Assembly (NCBI RefSeq): GCF_006715165.1
Contig: NZ_VFMS01000001.1
Span: forward strand, 1-64,000
Direction: 5' to 3'
DNA length: 64,000 nt
Origin: Arthrobacter sp. SLBN-122
Lineage (GTDB): Bacteria; Actinomycetota; Actinomycetes; Actinomycetales; Micrococcaceae
The position numbers and the translations under genes were made by a program. Every line of letters begins with the position of its first letter. Within the stretch, counting starts at the first letter, position 1. Below are positions 61,342-64,000 of this stretch, piece by piece. The notes below the pieces were generated by a model. It did no database searches, was not told the DNA's origin, and worked only from the letters and a program-made list of their open reading frames with translations.

Positions 61342-64000
61342 TCGCGGACTGGCCGGGCGTGGACGCCCGATGGTCACGTGAAATCGATGTCCCCTCCACA
61401 GCAGCCGTGGACGCGCCGGGCGCGGTGCGCCGCTGGCACGTGCTGGACAACGGGGCAGAACTCACCCGCAGCGGCCTGGCTCCCGCCGGAACCCTCCTGT
61501 GCGTGCACGGCAACCCCACCTGGTCCTACCTGTGGCGGAGCCTGCTGGCCGCCGGATCCAACCCCGCTCATCCGTGGCGGGTTGTGGCGGTGGACCAGCT
61601 GGACATGGGCTTCTCCGAGCGTACGGGCACCTTCCGCCGGCTGGCGGACAGGATCCAGGACCTGGGCGACCTGACGGACGCGCTGGCCCTGGACGGCCCG
61701 GTGGTAACGGTGGGCCACGACTGGGGCGGGGTGGTCAGCCTGGGCTGGGCCCTGGCCCATCAGGACCAACTGGCAGGCGTGGTGCTGACCAACACGGCCG
61801 TGCACCAGCCCGCAGGTTCGCCCATTCCCCCGGCGTTGCGCCTGGCCCTGCACCCGGCCGTGCATACCTGGGGAACCACCACCTCCGACGCTTTCCTGCG
61901 GGTGACGCATTCGCTGGCGCATCCGCCGTTGCCGGCAGATGTCCGCAACGCATACATGGCCCCCTACCGCACAGCCTCACGGCGTGAGGGAGTGGGCAAC
62001 TTTGTTGCAGACATTCCCGTTGATGCTTCGCACCCCAGCTTTGCTGCGCTCAGCGGCGTCGCCGAAGGCCTGCGCAGCCTGGATGTCCCTGCCCTGATGC
62101 TGTGGGGTCCGCGCGACCCGATCTTTTCCGACCGCTACCTGAAGGACCTCATCGGCCGCCTCCCGCACGCCGACGTGCACCGCTACGAGGGCGCGGGACA
62201 CCTGCTCGCGGAAGACCGCGACATCGCACCGGCCGTCTTCGACTGGCTTGCCGGGCGGGTTACCGGTTCCGGGGAGGACTCACCAGCGGTTCGGCGCAGC
62301 ATGCCGCAGGTACCGGCCGGCGAGGGTTTCCGGCCCCTATGGTCGCTCCTCGCGGAACTGGCAGCCGGTCCCTCCCAAGGTGAACCGGCCGTCGTCGAAA
62401 TGAAAGCCGACGGCACCGTTGCCCGTTCCCTTACATGGCAGCAGCTGGACAATGCTGTGGGCCGCCTCGCCGCCGGCCTGGACCGGGCAGGCGTCAGGCC
62501 CGGCAGCAGGGTGAGCCTGATGGTCCCGCCCGGGGTCGACCTGACCGTAGCCCTATATGCCTGCCTGCGGCTGGGAGCCGTCGTGGTAGTGGCCGATGCC
62601 GGCCTGGGCACCAGGGGGCTGAGCCGGGCCGTCAAGGGGGCCACCCCCGATTTCCTGATCGGTATCGATAAGGCGCTGGCCGCCGCCCGGGTGCTGGGAT
62701 GGCCGGCCAGGCGCATCAGCGTCCGCGACCTGCCGGCTGCCCGCCGCCGGATCCTTGGGGTTGAGACCTCCCTCGCCGCCCTGGCAAGGGAGGGGTCCAG
62801 GCCTACCGCTTGGCCTAATGACGGCGGCGCATCACACCCGGACCCGGACTCCCCCGCCGCGGTGCTCTTCACCTCCGGTTCCACCGGTCCTGCCAAGGGC
62901 GTGGTGTACACGCATCGGCAGCTCGCCGCGATGCGGGACACCGTGGCCGAAACCTTCGGGATCCATCCGGGCCAGCGGCTGGTGGCAGGCTTCGCACCCT
63001 TCGCCTTGCTGGGGCCGGCACTGGGAACCGTGTCCGTGACGCCGGCTATGGACGTCACCGCTCCACGGACCCTGACGGCACGTGCCCTCGCGGACGCCGC
63101 GGCGGCCATCGATGCCACGGTGGTGTTCGCGTCCCCGGCTGCCCTGCGCAATGTCGCCGCCACCAGCGGCGGACTGACCGCTGAAGGCACTGCCGCCCTG
63201 AAACGCGTCGAACTGCTGCTCTCCGCCGGCGCCCCCGTCCCGGAACCGCTCCTTGCCGAGGTGCAGCGGCTGCTGCCGGGCGCCTCCCTGCACACCCCCT
63301 ACGGAATGACTGAGGCGCTGCCCGTCACGGACATCAGCCTGGAACAGATCCTGGCCGCCAGCGCCGACGCCGAATCCGGAGCAAAACCCGGGACCGGCAA
63401 CGGCGTCTGCGTGGGCCGGCCCGTCCACGGCGCCCGGGTAGCCCTCATCCCGCTGGCAGCGGACGGCACCGCGCCCGGCTCCCTGCCTGTCACGGAGGCC
63501 GGGATCACGGGAGAAATCCTGGTCAGTGCCCCGCATGTCAAGGAAGCGTATGACCGGCTCTGGCTGACCGAAGAAGCCAGTGCCGCTGAGTCCGGCTGGC
63601 ACCGCACCGGCGATGTGGGGCACTTCGACGCCGACGGCCGGCTGTGGGTGGAAGGCCGCATTGCGCACGTCATCACGGCGCCTGGTGCGGTGGTGACCCC
63701 TGTTGGCGCGGAACAGGCCATTGAACGCCTGGCCGGTATCCGCATGGCCGCAATTGTTGGCGTGGGACCGGCGGGGACGCAGGCTGTCACCGCCGTCGTG
63801 GAGACCGTCCCGCCCGTCCGGAAAGCCGGGCCCGCCGGCGTGGACCTGGCCGGAAAGGTCCGGGAAGCTGCCCGCACGGCAGGCGTCTCCGTGGCCGCTG
63901 TCCTGGTTGTCCCCGCACAGCCCACCGACATCAGGCACAACGCGAAGATTGACCGGACGCGGCTGTCCCGATGGGCTTCCTCCGTCCTGGCCGGCGGCCG
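61338..64000 (+). CDS. oleBC: OleBC fusion (beta-lactone decarboxylase and beta-lactone synthetase), partial
   Basis: An open frame of 887 codons from the GTG at 61338 to the right edge; the stop lies outside. Residues 1-310 are an OleB-type alpha/beta-hydrolase of the haloalkane-dehalogenase group: HGNPTWSYLWR near 58 and TVGHDWGGVVS with Asp128 as nucleophile, the late His in YEGAGHLLAED (His288). Residues 330 onward are an acyl-adenylate enzyme: LFTSGSTGPAKGVVYTH (511-526), TPYGMTEALPVTD, HRTGDVGHFDADGRLWVEGR and a terminal NAKIDRTRL with the catalytic Lys. OleC forms the beta-lactone, OleB decarboxylates it to a cis-alkene. The fused form is known in actinobacteria such as Micrococcus. 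Only a few residues are probably missing. It overlaps the oleA stop. Confidence 0.93.
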   Translation, partial: MIADWPGVDARWSREIDVPSTAAVDAPGAVRRWHVLDNGAELTRSGLAPAGTLLCVHGNPTWSYLWRSLLAAGSNPAHPWRVVAVDQLDMGFSERTGTFRRLADRIQDLGDLTDALALDGPVVTVGHDWGGVVSLGWALAHQDQLAGVVLTNTAVHQPAGSPIPPALRLALHPAVHTWGTTTSDAFLRVTHSLAHPPLPADVRNAYMAPYRTASRREGVGNFVADIPVDASHPSFAALSGVAEGLRSLDVPALMLWGPRDPIFSDRYLKDLIGRLPHADVHRYEGAGHLLAEDRDIAPAVFDWLAGRVTGSGEDSPAVRRSMPQVPAGEGFRPLWSLLAELAAGPSQGEPAVVEMKADGTVARSLTWQQLDNAVGRLAAGLDRAGVRPGSRVSLMVPPGVDLTVALYACLRLGAVVVVADAGLGTRGLSRAVKGATPDFLIGIDKALAAARVLGWPARRISVRDLPAARRRILGVETSLAALAREGSRPTAWPNDGGASHPDPDSPAAVLFTSGSTGPAKGVVYTHRQLAAMRDTVAETFGIHPGQRLVAGFAPFALLGPALGTVSVTPAMDVTAPRTLTARALADAAAAIDATVVFASPAALRNVAATSGGLTAEGTAALKRVELLLSAGAPVPEPLLAEVQRLLPGASLHTPYGMTEALPVTDISLEQILAASADAESGAKPGTGNGVCVGRPVHGARVALIPLAADGTAPGSLPVTEAGITGEILVSAPHVKEAYDRLWLTEEASAAESGWHRTGDVGHFDADGRLWVEGRIAHVITAPGAVVTPVGAEQAIERLAGIRMAAIVGVGPAGTQAVTAVVETVPPVRKAGPAGVDLAGKVREAARTAGVSVAAVLVVPAQPTDIRHNAKIDRTRLSRWASSVLAGG

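Overview
The window is high-GC chromosomal DNA of an actinobacterium, most likely Arthrobacter or Pseudarthrobacter (Micrococcaceae). The evidence is gene order: DUF3052-ahpE beside aceE, then fasR-fabD-fabH-acpP-fabF-DUF3145; rpsP-khpA-rimM-trmD-rplS-lepB-rnhB-DUF2469-yraN-comM-dprA-xerC; ffh, amtB-glnB, ftsY, smc; and an olefin locus with an OleBC fusion. Many starts are GTG or TTG, and several genes look leaderless. I see no prophage, transposon, CRISPR array or rRNA. The region is mostly housekeeping, with accessory metabolism at both ends.

Layout. 1-6054: a sugar catabolic module made of a minus-strand operon (Gfo/Idh/MocA oxidoreductase, DUF993 protein, sugar isomerase/epimerase) divergent from a LacI-type regulator coupled to a sugar-ester hydrolase, then an aldose 1-epimerase. 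LacI-type palindromes lie in both control regions. 6100-18900: AlkD-like repair protein, MptB-like mannosyltransferase, oligoribonuclease, tRNA-His, peptide deformylase, an anchored HNH nuclease, a long-form GAPDH, TspO, RNase P RNA, YaaA, a zinc-ribbon-family protein that has lost its zinc ligands, Nif3, MsrA, CysK and CysE. 19000-24030: 6-phosphogluconate dehydrogenase divergent from a FadR-type regulator, tRNA-Val, sirtuin, AhpE and DUF3052.

24030-33070: pyruvate dehydrogenase E1 and the type II fatty-acid synthesis cluster. FasR probably controls the cluster through a 19-bp motif found upstream of both fasR and fabD. 33300-43100: the conserved minus-strand block from xerC and dprA up to rpsP. 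It has tandem type I signal peptidases, the second with an intrinsic-terminator-like hairpin inside its first codons. 43300-48710: hypothetical protein, two-domain VOC protein, amidohydrolase, TPP-riboswitch-controlled thiC, and an alpha/beta-hydrolase lacking its nucleophile. 48750-60090: a 66-nt imperfect palindrome, ffh, a stand-alone glucose-6-phosphate dehydrogenase, amtB-glnB with a GlnR-like box, an MFS transporter, ftsY and smc.

60319-64000: oleA and an almost complete oleBC fusion, for head-to-head condensation of fatty acyl chains into long-chain olefins. The fab cluster supplies acyl chains, and Ole enzymes can divert them to hydrocarbons. The two SRP GTPases (ffh, ftsY) and two signal peptidases serve protein export. 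No wholly undescribed system is evident. The best leads are the shared FasR motif, the terminator inside the second signal peptidase, the ffh-distal palindrome, two degenerate active or metal sites, and seven leaderless-type promoters.
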